Source: Amoebidium appalachense (lineage: Eukaryota > Ichthyosporea). Taken from it: DNA of 64,000 nt. The stretch spans positions 13,206,001 through 13,270,000 of the forward strand of contig CAVNZM010000002.1 of NCBI GenBank assembly GCA_963693365.1, in the 5' to 3' direction. Position numbers and translations under genes: made by a program. Every line of letters starts with the position of its first letter. The first letter of the stretch is position 1. The notes under the pieces are model-generated. The model made no database searches and was not told the origin of the DNA. It saw only the letters and a list, made by a program, of their open reading frames with translations. Of the stretch, positions 12,905 through 34,853 are shown piece after piece.

Positions 12905-13335
12905 CTGTGTGGCTTATGTTGGTTCTAAGCATGTTTTGAGGGTCGAGAGCCCCTGCTACAAGTGCCAATACTGCATGCATCATGTGCATTATTGAAAATA
13001 TATTATAACCAAGTTTTCCCGGTTTCTTTTTATTTTCTTTTTCTTTCTTTTTTTTTGGAGGGGGGGGGGGGGGGGGGGGGGGGGAGTAGAGAGAAAGAGA
13101 GAGAGCGGAGGGGAGAGAGAAAGAGACACACTAGGATAGTTTATCCAGTTAATTGCTCTAGTCAACGAATGCGAGTGAATGCAAGTGTTCTAGGTTGGGA
13201 CGGTCGTGTGTTTTTTTATACCATTCTGACACTGACGGTGTGTGTGCGGGGTGGCAGGTGGACAAGATGGAGCAACAGATCCACAAGTATCAGTGCATGC
13301 TCGCAGAACGTGGTATCGAGGATCCATTTGCCTAA
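2267..13335 (+). CDS. MORC-family GHKL ATPase, 14 exons
   Basis: Exons: 2267-2383, 2981-3143, 3893-4021, 4677-4816, 5877-5967, 6743-6885, 7720-7797, 8513-8620, 9009-9096, 9649-9803, 10256-10817, 11402-11519, 12134-12266, 13258-13335. All junctions agree in phase and give 700 aa. Seen: ATP-binding motif [11 protein letters not shown] (catalytic Glu about 77, Mg-binding Asn about 81), motif [10 protein letters not shown] (113-120), motif [19 protein letters not shown] (from 141). An S5-type region follows (about 183-440), with [35 protein letters not shown] and SSRGRGVVG as in plant and animal MORCs. After it come an acidic linker with an Ala-Gln repeat (about 490-530) and a basic C-terminal coiled coil ending GIEDPFA. 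No CW zinc finger is visible. Family role: ATP-dependent DNA clamping and compaction for gene silencing in the nucleus. Odd: motif II has one extra residue. The first exon ([10 protein letters not shown] start) rests only on frame and a donor and is least certain. Confidence 0.9.
4996..5057. repeat. (CA)n microsatellite in MORC intron 4
   Basis: About 30 uninterrupted CA units, preceded by an alternating CG/CA tract. Confidence 0.95.
5460..5868. repeat. Poly-C and compound (CA)/(CG)n microsatellites
   Basis: A C-run (about 5460-5512) is followed by (CA)n. A long compound alternating purine-pyrimidine tract (about 5680-5868) then ends only a few bases before the acceptor of MORC exon 5 at 5877. 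Alternating CG/CA of this length can adopt Z-DNA. Confidence 0.9.
6264..6368 (+). repeat. Interspersed repeat family copy A, poly-C tail
   Basis: About 105 bp from GATGGGCTCTGC to GACGCATTCAAAC, then about 35 C. It is nearly identical to the copies at 19260-19400 and (minus) 57186-57331. A further degraded tail ending in poly-C lies just upstream (about 6216-6263). Located in MORC intron 5. No coding capacity. Confidence 0.85.
7905..8012 (+). repeat. Interspersed repeat family copy D (diverged), poly-C tail
   Basis: Clearly related to copy A (GATGGGCCCTGCTCATT, GTGTACTTCGTGCATTC) but with many substitutions. It again runs directly into a C-run. Located in MORC intron 7. Confidence 0.7.
8208..8541 (+). 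repeat. Tandem partial copy of MORC exon 8 acceptor region
   Basis: About 90 bp at 8208-8297 resembles 8453-8541: same intron end, same acceptor GTGCATGCAG, same first codons of exon 8 (EKYYG). The upstream copy diverges after about nine codons and runs into a (CA)n tract without a usable donor. The downstream copy is the functional exon because it continues [10 protein letters not shown], a MORC motif. Confidence 0.8.
10525..10587 (+). repeat. Coding hexanucleotide repeat (GCACAG)n in MORC exon 11
   Basis: About ten near-perfect GCACAG units are read in frame as alternating Ala-Gln. Degenerate units continue to about 10705 as Ala-Gln/Glu. It lies in the linker between the ATPase/S5 module and the C-terminal coiled coil. 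Confidence 0.9.
11771..12031 (+). repeat. Two interspersed repeat copies (G and F), poly-C tails
   Basis: Copy G (about 11771-11848) and copy F (about 11881-12031) are diverged members of the family seen at 6264 and 19260. Both run into C-rich tracts. Copy F keeps the 5' segment GATGACTTGGGCCC of the full-length form. They lie in MORC intron 12. Confidence 0.65.
12277..12363. repeat. (GT)n microsatellite just inside MORC intron 13
   Basis: About 43 GT units begin ten bases after the 5' splice site at 12266/12267. G-, GGGT-, GT- and T-runs follow up to about 12660. Confidence 0.95.
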
Positions 13336-13567
13336 GAATATGATGTGTTGGTGGGCTTTCTGAGACGTGTGTGCTCACGGATAGATTCCCCCTCTGGTAG
13401 ATGATACGTGATTTCTAAACGCGAAGATATGTAAGAGCTTTTTTGGTTAATGATATGGATTTCTTAATATGATTGGATTGGCGATTAGTGGAGGATCATT
13501 GTCGCGGTCGCAGTTGGAAGAGCAAGACACACAGGCATTTTCTGTTTGATGTGGACAACCCTTCCAT
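13336..13567. other. Gap between MORC stop and a convergent minus-strand exon
   Basis: It contains the MORC 3'UTR. I see no clear AATAAA here. The next gene ends tail-to-tail at 13568, so the two transcripts probably overlap or terminate within this stretch. Confidence 0.5.
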
Positions 13568-13876
13568 CTATTTGGCATGAATGACTTTTTCGAATTCTTC
13601 ATTACTGAACCGAAATGCCTTGCCTGTGGCTGCTGTCGCACGTACGTAGGGTTTGGTCTTGGCAAGCTTGCCCTTGAAAATAGGCTGGTTAGTTTGCGGC
13701 AATTTTTGATGAGTTGCTTTGTCGCTCTCCTTTGTTTTTTTTTGTTGGTTTGTTGATACTTTCCCCGTCTCTACTCCAAGGAAGAAGCTTTGTTCACTGA
13801 GCTGGCACTGGTGCAGCGGAATAAACTCTTTTACTTCATGTCCTATAAATATGCATGTATACGACTGATCTTCAGG
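13568..13876 (-). CDS. Unrecognised C-terminal exon (103 codons)
   Basis: An open minus-strand frame starts at a good acceptor (CCTACAG before 13876) and ends at TAG (13568-13570). It reads PEDQSYTCIFIGHEVKEF early and ends FSNEEFEKVIHAK. The composition is balanced, not a shadow of the surrounding repeats, and there is no competing frame. I do not recognise the family. The frame stays open upstream into a repeat-coded stretch, so a single-exon start about 20 codons earlier is also possible. Confidence 0.5.
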   Translation of the reverse strand, partial: PEDQSYTCIFIGHEVKEFIPLHQCQLSEQSFFLGVETGKVSTNQQKKTKESDKATHQKLPQTNQPIFKGKLAKTKPYVRATAATGKAFRFSNEEFEKVIHAK

Positions 13877-14077
13877 CTGTAGGTATATACACGGGCGTGG
13901 GACCCGTGGGTGTGTGCCTGTGTGTGTGCGGCGCGTGTGCACGCCTCACATGTACGGTAAACCAGTCACTTGGGTGTATTTGTGTGTTAACGGGTGTGTG
14001 TGTGTCACGTGGGGGAGGGGAGCAAAGGGGGGGGGGGGGGGGGGGGGGGGGGGGATAATCATGTCAATATATTGCGC

Positions 14078-14155
14078 TTATTGCATGAGCATTGCCGCGA
14101 ATTTTGAGAAGGTATCGAGCTGGGGCGCCCGGCTGTCGAGCTTCTTGATCACGTG
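14078..14155 (-). CDS. Unrecognised short terminal exon (25 codons plus stop)
   Basis: A polypyrimidine tract and CCCCAG acceptor precede an exon reading HVIKKLDSRAPQLDTFSKF, then five residues and TAA. No splice donor occurs before the stop, so it would be the last exon of a minus-strand gene whose upstream exons I could not find in 14156-14900. It need not belong with the exon at 13568-13876, because its stop lies between them. Confidence 0.4.
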   Translation of the reverse strand, partial: HVIKKLDSRAPQLDTFSKFAAMLMQ

Positions 14156-14303
14156 CTGGGGGGGATGTGCGAAGGAGGCAGAGGGGGACACGTGGCATCA
14201 TGTATTAATATATGCTAAATAGCGGTAGCGGTTGTAGCAGTGCTGCATCGATTATTCGGTGGTGGTGCGCAATTGCTTTTGCCACCAAATCTTATACTGT
14301 ATG

Positions 14304-14337
<34 letters not shown>

Positions 14338-14739
14338 ATGATATTAGACTAGTTATTATCATGCATGCGAGTCTTTGCGCGTACGTGCCTGCGCCATGCA
14401 TGATACCCGCCGCAGCCGGCGCGCACTACATCTGTATGTGCGCGTGCGTGTGTGCGTGCGTGCGTGCATACGTGCGTGTGACGGTGCGTGTGCGTGATGC
14501 GTGTACACGTGTGCGTGTGAGTGCGTGCGTGTGAGGCGTGATGTGTACACGCGTGTGTGCGTGTGTGTGTGTGTGTTTGGTGTGTGTGTGTGTGTGTGTG
14601 TGGCCACATGCATATTTTCCTTTTCTTTTTTTTCTCCGGGGGGGGTGGGGGGGGCAGCTGATGGGTGGGGGGGGGGGGGGGGGGGGGAGGGGGGGGGGGG
14701 GGGGGAGGGGCGGGGGGGGGGATTTCGCGCGCAATTGGG
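14156..14739. other. Repeat-rich gap before the p47 promoter
   Basis: Contains (GTGC)n around 14306-14340, mixed GT/GC tracts to about 14600 and long G-runs (14641-14720). No supportable exon. Confidence 0.7.
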
Positions 14740-14963
14740 TGAACAGCCAATAGAAACGCATTCTGCTACGTCACCGCTTGATATGTTGATTACGCGTAGG
14801 CTCACAAAAACAACCTTCGTCTTTTTTTTTTCTGCCCCCGCAGGCGTGAAAACGGCACTGTGAAGGATTGACTCTTTCGAGATTTTTACCTGGTTGGTGT
14901 GGCTTATCGTTTGTGATAGCGTCGAGATACCCGCCTTAGACTTTTTCTCTTTCTACCGCCAAG
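14740..14963 (+). promoter_or_regulatory. Probable p47 promoter and 5'UTR
   Basis: A CCAAT box (14747-14751) and a CRE-like TACGTCAC (14767-14774) lie about 200 bp before the p47 ATG. A pyrimidine tract plus CCCCGCAG near 14843 could be a 5'UTR intron acceptor. The ATG sits in the context CCAAGATGA. Assignment is by position and motif only. Confidence 0.4.
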
Positions 14964-23842
<8,879 letters not shown>

Positions 23843-23925
23843 GGGTACGTAAATTGTCTTTCTGTTTTTTTTTTTGTTTTTTTTTGTTCTTTTTTTCTTT
23901 TTGTGTTTTTTTTGTGTGTGTGTGT

Positions 23926-23966
<41 letters not shown>

Positions 23967-24052
23967 CTTCCTTTTTTGGGCCTGGCTTGTGGGGTGCTTA
24001 CATGCCTGCTTGCTTGGGTTATTTTGTGTTGGAAAGGAATATGGTGGGATTT

Positions 24053-24091
<39 letters not shown>

Positions 24092-24350
24092 AAGCTGGTG
24101 GGTTTAGAGGTTTGAGGCAGCAATGTGGCTAATTGACATGTTGCAGGGACATCAAGTATAGAGAGGGCACACTCAGGCGTCAGGCAGAGGGCTGGCAGCC
24201 GGCTTGCCAAATGTGGCCATTACATGTATGTATATATTATGGCCAGGATTGGCTAGGGCCACCCAATCAGGATTTACCTCTTTGTCGTTTGCTGCTGTTG
24301 CATGATATGGAGCCAATGAATGAGCATCCAATAAAGTATGAGAAATTGCC
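23843..24350 (+). other. Probable spliced 3'UTR and poly(A) signal of p47
   Basis: A donor-like GTACGT sits within a few bases of the stop. An acceptor-like TGTTGCAG lies near 24147, followed by moderate-complexity sequence and an AATAAA at 24330-24335. G-runs occupy 23927-23965 and 24055-24090. An open frame crosses 24133-24440 but resembles nothing known. Confidence 0.45.
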
Positions 24351-28050
<3,700 letters not shown>

Positions 28051-28230
28051 TGCAACCCACCAAAATGTTCATGTCGCAAGTGTCCTGCGGCAACTACCAT
28101 AACTGAAATTGCTGCCGGACAATCAACTGCCATGTGTGTGTGAACACGATGAACCGATACGGCAAGGGCGCGTGTGTAGGAGATTTAAGGAGTTGTATTT
28201 GGGGAGGGAGGGAGGGAGGAAGGGGAAGAG

Positions 28231-28261
<31 letters not shown>

Positions 28262-28544
28262 AGGCAGTGTACATGTGTGGTGTATGTTTACGTACATGTG
28301 GGGCATTGTTGTGTGTTTGTTGTGCTGCTCGAGTGTGTGTACGTGTATGCACATGCCCACCACACATGCATGTGTTCGCCAGCCCCCCCACCCCCCCCCT
28401 CCCCACACCCACCCACCCACCCACCAACCAAGTTGAAAGTGAACAAATTAATTCAGATAAGGAATCCGAGAAAGGGGGGGAGAAGGAGAGGGGGAGAGTG
28501 GGGAAGGGGCGGGGAGAAAGAGAGAGTGAGCGTGCGCACACGCT

Positions 28545-28795
<251 letters not shown>

Positions 28796-29501
28796 CTGGA
28801 TTTGTGCAGCCCCGGAGTCACTTGAACTAAACAGGGCCCCGGGCCCAGGTTTCTTTCTCTTTATTATTCGAAATGTTAGTTTACACCTGCGCCCTTTCAC
28901 ACGCAGTTCTCACGTTTTGGCGCCGTCGCATTGCAAGCTTCAAACAACCTTAAATATGGCTTCTTCGATAGACCCCCCCCCCCCCCCCCCCCCCCCCACC
29001 CACCCACCCACCAACAGGCGTCCAATCTTATTACGAGTACAGGTTGAATCGGTATGCAGTACCTATGGGCAAAAATTTCTACAAAACATATCCCTAAATT
29101 TGAGCACAAAAGAGAATATTTAGAATCGCAATTTCTGTACAAGGCACGTGTGTTCTTTCTAGATTGCGGGCAGCTCACTTGTATACACACGGCTGACATA
29201 TCACTTCAAGAGCAGGGTTCGCCCTGTTTTTTGTCTTTCGAGAATGTACGCCTAAGGCGCTTACGAAGCAGCCGATAAACAACGAAAATACAGGGATCGT
29301 GTGGTGTTGCTTGGTAGTCAGTACATGGTGTGTTTAAAACCACTAAATTTTAGACAGGCCGTGTCAGCCAATCAAACGCGACTTTCAGGTGTGTTGTTGC
29401 GTAGCCAATCAGCAACCGCAATGCCTCAGCACCGCGGGTTCTTGCGTTCCTTTGTTGGTGCCGGAGCCAATGAAATGGCCGGATTTCCAGTCCGCAGCCA
29501 A
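28796..29501. other. Region downstream of the T-box stop, with CCAAT cluster
   Basis: Mostly unique sequence, expected to hold the T-box 3'UTR (read leftwards). An AATAAA on the minus strand lies near 28860. Four CCAAT motifs in plus orientation fall within 29367-29502. Confidence 0.5.
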
Positions 29502-29754
29502 TCAGAACTTGGGGATCTTGGCGTGGGCCATTGGGTTGTGCTGCACCTTGAGCTTGGTGATCTCCTGATTGCGGTACTGTGGAGGAGGGAGGAGGGGTGG
29601 GAGGGTGAGGGGGGAAAGACGGTTAGTTGGTTGAATAGCTATTTAGCACTTTGGACATGTGTGAGTATAAAAAGGATGAAAAAGGACACGGCACTCGGCA
29701 GAGTGAAATTAGAAATCAGGCATGAACTGTGGCCGAAGCGAGTCGGTTTGGGGT

Positions 29755-29790
<36 letters not shown>

Positions 29791-29956
29791 CGCAAATGGG
29801 GGGAGCAGTCAAATCCATTGGCGTGTTTGGGCGTGAGGAAGGATTGGGGGCGAGAAATATTGTATTCTGGGAGAATGTAGAGAGCAAAGGGAGGAATATG
29901 TAAGGATAGGTAAGGAGAGGTTGTAAGGGTGGGCGGGACTTGTGTGTGTGTGTGTG

Positions 29957-29990
<34 letters not shown>

Positions 29991-30286
29991 ACACGGAAAG
30001 GGGGGGAGGGGGGAGATACCTGAGTGACAGCATAGAAACAGGTCTCAGGAAATTCGTAGCGGAATGCGGTGCTTGCAGGCTCCATGTCTGGGCCCTTGGA
30101 CGTGTTGCCGCACTCAGCAATGTAGATGATTGGCTGGTAGCGGAAGAACGTGGTCAGGAGCACGTGTCTGCGCGGATTTGATTGGTTGTGGCGGTTGGGC
30201 TGCACCAGGCGCCTGTTGTTGGTCAGCTTGATCTTGTCGAAGGAGATGGGCTGAGCCATCCAGTAGCTCCCTGTGTTTTTTTTTTG

Positions 30287-30317
<31 letters not shown>

Positions 30318-31013
30318 GGGGAGGGGGGAGGGGGGGGGGGGGGGGGGGGAGGGATGGGCGGAAGCGCGCCGGGGGGGTGGGGGGTGGGGGGGGGGATGAA
30401 CAAAGGTCAGACTATTTATGCTCTGCTATATCGAAATTGTAACCGCAAAGACTGTTGAAGTAGGGGGTGGGGTGGGGTGGTGGCTTGGGTGTGGGGGGGG
30501 GGGGGGAGGCGAGGGGGAACAGGCAGCAATCCACCTGGTCATCCATACTTTTTTTAGAATGGCATGCATGTCTTCCAATTCTGTGTCTCACTTTGCGCAT
30601 GCGGGCAAGCTTTTGGGGAGGGGGTAGGGTGAGGTGTGCACATAATGGGCGGCTGCCAGGTGGGTGGGTGGGTGGGTGGGTGTGGTTCTGGGGGGGGGAG
30701 GGGGTTGGGGAGGGAGAGGGCACATACCCATTGTGGGGGATTCTTGGTGCACAAAGGTGGCCATGTGGCCACTGTCATCGGTGCACTCGCTTGGGGTCGG
30801 GTCGGCCTCCCACTCACGGGTGGATGAATTCCACTTGAACGGCTGCACAGGGGAAGGGGGGGGGAGGAGGAGGAGGGGGGGGGGGGGGGGGGGGGGTATG
30901 GATATTAGCCAAGGTAATCACCGGGTGATGGTATGCTAAATCAGGGGTCTCCAATTTCTTGAGCGAATGGGAGGCAGGGGGGAAGGAGGGGCGGAGGGGT
31001 GGGGGGGTGGGAA

Positions 31014-31059
<46 letters not shown>

Positions 31060-32455
31060 CTGGGGGAAACGAAGGTAAGGGGAATGGAGCACGAAAATGA
31101 TGGCTTGAGAGGGAGCAGACAATAGGGGTACTCTAGGTATTAGGGTAAAGTTGGAGGGGGTTGGTGGGGGGCAGGGGGGGGGGGGGAGGGGGGAGGGAGT
31201 AGTTATGGGGAAGGAGGGAAGGGGGTGCGAGGGAGCGGGGTTGTGTGTGTGTGTGTGTGTGTGGTGGTGGTGGTGGGGAGGGGAGGGGGGGGGAGGGAGG
31301 GGCGGACTCACTGTGTCTGCTGTCTTCTTGAGCACCACCCACACAGCATAGAGCCTTTGGGGGTCGAGATCGGACACAGCCAATCGCAGGACAGGAAACA
31401 TGCTGCGACCACGTGCACTGATGATCATCTCGTTGCCATGGCGATGGAAATCCTCCCACAGGCCCCCATTGAGGAGCATGGCACGGGGGAGAGTATCAGT
31501 GCCCGTGTGGGCTGATTCCTGGAAAGGTGCGGTTGAAAAGGGTTAGTGAAGGGTGGCTTGTTTTTTATGCCTTGAGAAATGCAGAGAGGATGGCACATTA
31601 TACTCGTAGATTTTGAACACTATGATACCTTTGAACTGGTGTCACACATGAAAATGGGATACAAGCATTGAAAGATCGACTTATGTGGCTCGACTACTTA
31701 ATCGGGAGAGGCAGGGGAAAATGGAAGGGGTGTCGGAGCTTATGCAGTTTTCTAATTCGGAGGGGAAAGGGGCTGGGGGGGTGGGGGGGGGGGGGGGGGG
31801 GAGGGGAGGGGGGATGGGGAACATGCTATGGATCGTTCTATAATGGATATTTCTTTCGGTAGGAGGGAGGAGGGGTTGGGTGGGGTGGGGGCGGAGGGGG
31901 GAGAGAAGGCAGGAAGATGGGGTGGGGGGAAGGGCAAGATGATGGGGGGTAGTTGGAGGAGGAGGAGGGGAGGGGGGGGGGGGGGGGGGGGGGAAGGGGG
32001 GGGGGGGGGGGGGGGGGCACAAAAGCAAAGAAGGAATGGGTGGGTGGGTGGGTTGGGAAGGAACTAAAAAGGGGGGATAACGGATTTCTTTTCTCTTCCC
32101 TTCTTTTCCTTTCTTTTCTTTCTTTTTTTTTTTCTTTTTTTTTTTTGTGTGTGTGTGTTGTGGTGGGGGGGGAGGGGGGGGGGGGGGGAAGGGGGGGGGG
32201 CTGATACTTTTTTTGCAACCGCATTGTTGGTCTCGCTGGGCTCAGGCTGTGAGGGTGTGGCTGGAGGGGTGGGCCGTTGCTTCTTTGTGCGGTGCAAAAC
32301 CATATGTCCATCGTCCACTTTCCTCTTGCTGGTTTCCGCGCGGTTAACTGGTTCGGTGGTGGCTGTGGGTTTATGTTGGTTGGAGAAAGACATCGTGTCT
32401 GTTTTGTGGTTGTCCAAGGTGGAAATGAAGTCGGCAACGGAGAACTTGCTGCTTG

Positions 32456-32554
<99 letters not shown>

Positions 32555-34063
32555 TTTGGCGGCGGCGGCGGCGGCGGCGGTGGTGGTGGTGGGGGGGGGG
32601 GGGGGAGAAGGGGGGGGGAGGGGGGTGACGGGCCCGGAGGAGGGGAAAGAGATAGACACACTGAGAAAGGGAAAAGGGACAAAGGGAAAAGGGACAGGGG
32701 AGGTATTGGGAATTTTGGGGAACATGGAAGGTTAAGGTGAAAAAGAGGGGGGAGGTGGGGAAGGATAAGGGGAGGGTAAGGGAGGGAGAAGGGGAAGGGA
32801 GAAGCAATCAAGGGGTTGGGTAGAAAAAAATGGAGGGGTGATAAGAGTCAAAATTAGTCCGAGCCTTAGATGTATAGGCTATATGAATTGGCCACATAAT
32901 TATCCACCAAGGGCAATCAACATTCCGCGGCGCACTGCTTCCATTATTCCTTCACTTCACTGAGAATTTTCTCGCTACAAACACTCGGCCACCTTTCAAA
33001 TACTTGGGAGCCGAAATACAGATGTGCCTGTACAAGCCCAAAAATGATAACACTTTTTTCATTCATAGACATTGGTTCCAATACCCGGTGGTGTGTGGCT
33101 GTATGTATTTGTGTGTGTGTTTTCGCAAGTTAGGACAGGAGGGGGGGGGGGGGGGGGGAGGGAGAGAGAGGGGGGGGGGGGGGGGGGAGGGGGGGGGGGA
33201 GTCGGTACCCGAAGGTTCCTGTGGCTGCAAGAAATGGTGGCTTGCTGAGGACATGGGCTCTCGGAGAGATTCGAGGCTGACCCCGCTGTCGCGTCTCTCC
33301 TCCAATCCGGAGAAGGATTTATCGCCATTGCCAAATGGCAGCTCGTCGTTAAATTCTAATCCAGCCAGACCATAGGGTGTTGCATCCCATTCCCCTTCCA
33401 GCGACATTCCCCAATCGGTCGAAGAACAAAGAGGAGAAAGCGGGGAGCCAGAAACGGCCGCAGGGCTGGAGAGGGGGCTCTGGTTCATTTGATGGTAGAG
33501 ATTTGCTGCCCAACTTTCCGTTGCGCGCTGATTCATCAGCGCATTTTGATTGGCCAGGTTTAAATTTAGAAGCAGTTGTTGATTGGCCGAGAAAAGCGAC
33601 GGAAAGAAAATGTTGTCCATTTCGTTGAGAAGGGAGCTGGCCGGCACGGTTGACAGCGAACTCCGACGGCTGTATGGGTGGGTCAGTAAATGTACTCTTC
33701 TGGTAACCTAACCAGGCATGCACAGTGATTATGAAACTTTGCAAGAGCTCACCGGGCTAGAATTTAACGACAAAAAAAATGTCACAACTGCGGTAATAGC
33801 GCGTTTCTAAACAATTACATATATGCAGGACCCACTGGGAAAAGGAAACAATCGACATGTCTATTCCTTAGTTCAATATTCGGATTTTATCGTATGCAAG
33901 TATTATTGTCTCATACTGCAGAGAATATTTACCTGTCTGCCGTGTGTTGCTGTGTGTAGCCACCCAGTCCCCCGTAGGCCATTGATGGGCGCTGGGCACA
34001 ACTCGTTGGTGGTTGGTTCAGAATCCGGGCCATAGACTCGCACAGATGGAGTTGGTTGGCCAT
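29502..34063 (-). CDS. T-box transcription factor, 7 exons, C-terminal T-box
   Basis: Exons in transcript order: 34063-33933, 33669-33209, 32455-32208, 31518-31312, 30842-30728, 30270-30020, 29576-29502. All phases match and give 495 aa. Residues 1-280 are a Gln/Asn/Ser-rich, probably disordered N-terminus (MANQLHLCESMARILNQ start) with a basic KRKVDD stretch in exon 3. The T-box covers about 297-495: LWEDFHRHGNEMI, GRSMFP, FKWNSSTREWEA, SYWMAQPISFDKIKLTNN, FRYQP, FPETCFYAVTQYRNQEIT and LKVQHNPMAHAKIPKF. The usual second Arg of GRRMFP is Ser (about 319), and the loop after KLTNN is longer than in Brachyury. The protein stops right after the DNA-binding domain, whereas animal T-box proteins usually carry a long C-terminal tail. 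Role: sequence-specific nuclear regulator. I cannot place it in a T-box class by eye. The reading frame stays open upstream of the chosen ATG, so the start may lie further 5'. Confidence 0.92.
31020..31060. repeat. G-run in T-box intron 4
   Basis: About 43 G (C-run on the coding strand), one of about 40 homopolymer G or C runs longer than 25 in the window. Confidence 0.9.
32459..32548. repeat. (GT)n/(GC) microsatellite abutting a T-box acceptor
   Basis: On the coding strand this is a (CA)n tract whose last CACAG is itself the 3' splice site of exon 3 (exon starts at 32455). A (GCC)n and a C-run lie just upstream. Confidence 0.9.
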
Positions 34064-34703
34064 GTTGACGGTATGGTGTGCGAACAAGCTGTGTTGGTGG
34101 CAAAACGTAGTTAATATTTCCGTTTGTGTTGTATCTCCCTACCAATTAGAAACTGCCGGAGACTGCATGTACTGCACCGTGTCTCATAAATACCGTTGGA
34201 TCTACACACAGGCAAGGGGCACGTTCTTGGGGCTTCTTTTGTACACAATTGCTCCTAGGCCTCTTGCCCCAGCATCCGGGATACAGTGGGACTTCCGTGC
34301 AAGAGGATGCAAGAGGTACAACTCTGAACAAGAAACATGCTTATGGACAAGCACAGAGACCAACACCTTACCCACCTAACGAACCAGGTGTGAAAAATAC
34401 TTATTAAACACAAGAGACTAATTTGAGACATACATATAGGTGTGTTAGTTTAGCTACTAGCATCGTAGCACCTTAGCTAGAGTGCCGTCGGTGCTGGGTG
34501 GAAGACGGTAGTTCCCCCTGAGGGCCCTAGGGATACCTCCGGGAACAAAACGGGATAAAATTACAGGCTACTCCGAAACATCTTATACGTACAACAGTAC
34601 CACTGATGGGTGTCGAGATGAACATAGAAGGCTTTGCGATCGACATAGACAGATAACTACTCTGGCTTCGATGGCGAGCAAGCTTGGCGAGCATAGGTCT
34701 TAC
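34064..34703. other. 5' flank of the T-box gene
   Basis: Unique sequence with no long simple repeats. A possible acceptor (CCAACACAG) lies 25 bases before the T-box ATG, so a non-coding first exon further upstream is plausible. A CCAATTAG occurs near 34141. No other supportable gene. Confidence 0.5.
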
Positions 34704-34853
34704 CTTTGATGCGGCGTGTCCAGATGATGACGGCCGCTTACGTGCGCAGGGAGAGATAAAGGACGACTTTTCATCGAGAGTATATTGAGAGAAGGTCGAC
34801 ATAGGGCGGTGACAGGTTTGGTTCAAAGAACGTGCGCCATGCCCAGTCGCCAT
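34704..34853 (-). CDS. Possible first coding exon of unknown gene
   Basis: ATG at 34853 opens a 50-codon frame in unique sequence (MATGHGARSLNQTCHRPMST start), ending at a strong donor, AAAG followed by GTAAGACC. The open frame runs on past the donor to 34527. It could be an alternative or upstream exon of the T-box transcript. The phase (0) does not join directly to the T-box ATG exon at the visible acceptor, so I leave it separate. No family recognised. Confidence 0.3.

Noticed and set aside
33349-33744. 131-codon minus frame overlapping T-box exon 2
   Set aside because: Shadow of the PASSLLNEMDN frame; it has no splice exit that reaches the T-box.
33903-34145. Minus frame MVGRYNTNGNINYVLPPTQL over T-box exon 1
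   Set aside because: Its phase at the donor would put exon 2 into a frame that hits a stop (33349). The MANQLHL frame joins exon 2 and all later T-box exons in phase.
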